DNA from: JAXFQS01 sp051892815
Lineage (GTDB): Bacteria > Verrucomicrobiota > Kiritimatiellia > RFP12 > DVOR01
Assembly (NCBI GenBank): GCA_051892815.1
Contig: JBJFGP010000251.1
Coordinates: forward strand, 1-7,177
Direction of reading: 5' to 3'
DNA length: 7,177 nt
Below the pieces are notes generated by a model. It worked only from the letters and a program-made list of their open reading frames with translations. It did not search any database and had not been told where the DNA came from. A program made the position numbers and the translations under genes. The stretch's first letter is position 1, and the number at the start of each line of letters is the position of its first letter. Positions 5,849-7,177 of this stretch are shown one piece after another.

Positions 5849-6754
5849 TCAGCCGAATAGAGGCGCGGGATAGGCGCCTTGGTCGACGAGTTCGCGTATG
5901 GCTTTGGTGACACGCTCCTTGTCGTCCTTGTAGGTGACGCCGAACCAACGCGAGTCGGTCGGGATGACCTTGACATTGACCTCGCAGGCTTTGACCAATT
6001 CATCGACTAGAAAAGGAATGTACCATTCGGCCTTGGGATTGGTTGCATTGGCCTCAAGCCATTGGGGAAAACGCTTCTCCATCTCTTTGAAGAGCACGGG
6101 GGAAAATCCCCACAGATTCATCGAGACGCGTTCGTCACCCTTGAGGGGCTCGGGCGCATTGGGATCCTCCAGATTGGCAATACCGTCGGGAGTCTTGGCT
6201 ATCTTCGTCATCTCCCGGATGGAAAGCAGCGTACCGTCCGCCGCAACGCTGGTTACGCCCCGGGCGACCGAACCATTTTCGGACAAAGTCTGGTCCAGAC
6301 GGTAGCCCACCATGGCAAAGGTAAACTGCGCCCCCTGCTTGAGAAAGTCCGCCAAACGCTTAAAGGCATCCGCCCCGTAGAAATCATCCGCGTTGATGGC
6401 GGCAAAGGGACCCGAAATGAGGCTTCGCGCGGCGCGAATAGCGTGGGCCGTACCCCACGGCTTAGTCCGGTCCTGCGGACAAGTGAAGCCCTCGGGTAGG
6501 TCATCGGCACTCTGAAAGGCGAATTGGATGTCAAAGTGACCTGCGTACTTGGCGGCCACCTTCTCGCGGAAGATCTCCTCGAAATCTTTGCGAATGACGA
6601 AGACAATCCGTTTGAACCCGGCCTGGAGCGCGTCGTAGACCGAATAGTCCATCAGCGTCTCGCCGTTCGGCCCGAACGGTTCGACCTGCTTGAGCCCGCC
6701 GAAGCGACTGCCCATGCCCGCGGCAAGGACAAGAAGCGTGAGATCTTTGTTCAT
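5849..6754 (-). CDS. Sugar-phosphate-type nucleotidyltransferase family protein
   Basis: A 301-residue soluble protein of the NTP_transferase (GT-A-like) superfamily, which joins an NMP to a sugar or alcohol phosphate. The N-terminal nucleotide-binding signature LVLAAGMGSRFGGLKQ is complete (L8-Q23, with G13, G15, R17 and K22). AINADDFYG (N121, D123, D124) is the likely metal-binding site, and RTKPWGTAHAI resembles the base- and sugar-pocket segment of the family. This subgroup is common in anaerobes, but its substrate is not known to me, so no gene symbol is given. ATG 6754 is chosen because the signature begins a few residues in. An in-frame ATG at 6781 would add nine residues and overlap the upstream gene. 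The start lies 16 nt after the metalloenzyme stop, so the two are probably co-transcribed. No missing residue or frameshift is seen. Confidence 0.9.
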   Translation of the reverse strand: MNKDLTLLVLAAGMGSRFGGLKQVEPFGPNGETLMDYSVYDALQAGFKRIVFVIRKDFEEIFREKVAAKYAGHFDIQFAFQSADDLPEGFTCPQDRTKPWGTAHAIRAARSLISGPFAAINADDFYGADAFKRLADFLKQGAQFTFAMVGYRLDQTLSENGSVARGVTSVAADGTLLSIREMTKIAKTPDGIANLEDPNAPEPLKGDERVSMNLWGFSPVLFKEMEKRFPQWLEANATNPKAEWYIPFLVDELVKACEVNVKVIPTDSRWFGVTYKDDKERVTKAIRELVDQGAYPAPLFG

Positions 6755-6766
6755 TGTTTCAGGGAT

Positions 6767-6772
6767 TCCTCT
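6767..6772 (-). promoter_or_regulatory. Probable Shine-Dalgarno site for the nucleotidyltransferase
   Basis: Read on the minus strand, AGAGGA overlaps the TAG stop of the metalloenzyme gene and lies 12 nt before ATG 6754. This spacing is longer than ideal. The site nevertheless supports the downstream ATG, because a start at 6781 would place it inside the coding region. Confidence 0.45.
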
Positions 6773-7177
6773 ACTCTGCATTCCGGGCCATCACGCGCAA
6801 CAACTGCGGCGTAATGTCGGTTATTCGTTTGACATTTGCCAACAGCGCCTCTGAACCGGGGCCTATGGCAATAAAAGGTATGTCGTTGGCAGTATGGCCA
6901 CGCGTGGAAAGGTCTTCAATGTTGCCGTGGTCGCTCGTCAATAGGAACAGCATCTGCTTTTCGAGCAGGGGGGGCAATAGGGCGGAGAGGAAGGCATCGA
7001 TTTCCCCGAGCACCTTCGACGCCTGCTCATAAGACTGGGAGTGTCCTGCCAAGTCGCTGAGGAAATACTCGAAAAGGGTGAAGTCGTTCGATAGGCTCAT
7101 CAGGAGCAGGTGCTCGGCAGCCTTTTCAGGGGTGATAAAGGGCCCGGGGAAGCCTTTGGTGCGTATGGATTCGCGGG
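6771..7177 (-). CDS. Alkaline-phosphatase-superfamily metalloenzyme, C-terminal part (runs off window)
   Basis: The reading frame is open from the window edge to TAG at 6771-6773 and encodes the last 134 residues of a larger protein. The block TSDHGNIEDLSTRGHT holds metal ligands typical of the phosphoglycerate-mutase/alkaline-phosphatase metalloenzyme superfamily: D82 and H83 in SDHGN and H94 in GHT (window numbering), followed by the usual NDIPFIAIG strand. The N-terminal half with the remaining metal ligands and the catalytic Ser/Thr is outside the window, so phosphatase, mutase or phosphodiesterase activity cannot be told apart. An internal ATG at 7100 is not the true start, because the frame and plausible protein sequence continue upstream of it. 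The gene is followed after 16 nt by the nucleotidyltransferase in the same direction, suggesting one operon. Confidence 0.85.
   Translation of the reverse strand, partial: RESIRTKGFPGPFITPEKAAEHLLLMSLSNDFTLFEYFLSDLAGHSQSYEQASKVLGEIDAFLSALLPPLLEKQMLFLLTSDHGNIEDLSTRGHTANDIPFIAIGPGSEALLANVKRITDITPQLLRVMARNAE

Noticed and set aside
5797..5850. Possible tRNA, suggested by a TTCGAG-like T-loop on the minus strand
   Set aside because: The flanking bases do not form a five-pair T-stem, and no acceptor or anticodon stem can be built around it.
6755..6781. ATG 6781 as start of the nucleotidyltransferase
   Set aside because: It would overlap the metalloenzyme gene and add nine residues before the conserved nucleotide-binding signature, and an AGAGGA site supports ATG 6754.
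1..7177. CRISPR array, insertion sequence, prophage or attachment site
   Set aside because: No regularly spaced direct repeats, transposase or integrase reading frames, or flanking target duplications were seen.

Overview
The window looks like a piece of chromosome from a strictly anaerobic, fermentative, GC-rich bacterium. The evidence is a bifunctional AdhE, a [FeFe]-hydrogenase-type protein and a thioredoxin-like [2Fe-2S] ferredoxin, with no aerobic respiratory gene. The GC-rich codon use and the minus-strand nucleotidyltransferase and metalloenzyme pair would fit an anaerobic PVC-group lineage such as Kiritimatiellota or Lentisphaerota. That placement is a weak guess and has not been tested by phylogeny.

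Layout, plus strand. Bases 1-2346 are the 3' nine-tenths of adhE, whose first ~83 codons lie outside the window. A strong intrinsic terminator (2361-2410) follows and runs right up to the next start codon. Then come three compact genes in one direction: a small [2Fe-2S] thioredoxin-like ferredoxin (2411-2680), a sensory-type [FeFe]-hydrogenase with ferredoxin, H-cluster, extra Fe4S4 and PAS domains (2707-4425), and a SpoIIE/PP2C-type phosphatase with an unassigned C-terminal domain (4415-5632, overlapping the hydrogenase gene by 11 nt). Bases 5633-5848 are a convergent intergenic region with no gene but several perfect inverted repeats, some of them mutually exclusive. Minus strand: a sugar-phosphate-type nucleotidyltransferase (5849-6754), preceded by the 3' end of an alkaline-phosphatase-superfamily metalloenzyme (6771-7177).

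How the genes may work together. The ferredoxin, hydrogenase and phosphatase have the composition of a phosphatase-linked (HydDB group C3-like) H2/redox sensor. The hydrogenase has lost the proton-relay cysteine next to the H-cluster and two pocket methionines, which suggests sensing rather than bulk H2 turnover. Its signal would pass through the PAS domain and C-terminal helix to the phosphatase, whose phosphoprotein target is not in the window. adhE lies immediately upstream. Ethanol formation through AdhE is the usual NADH outlet when H2 accumulates, so H2-dependent control of adhE is an attractive but unproven hypothesis. The minus-strand pair appears unrelated to this module.
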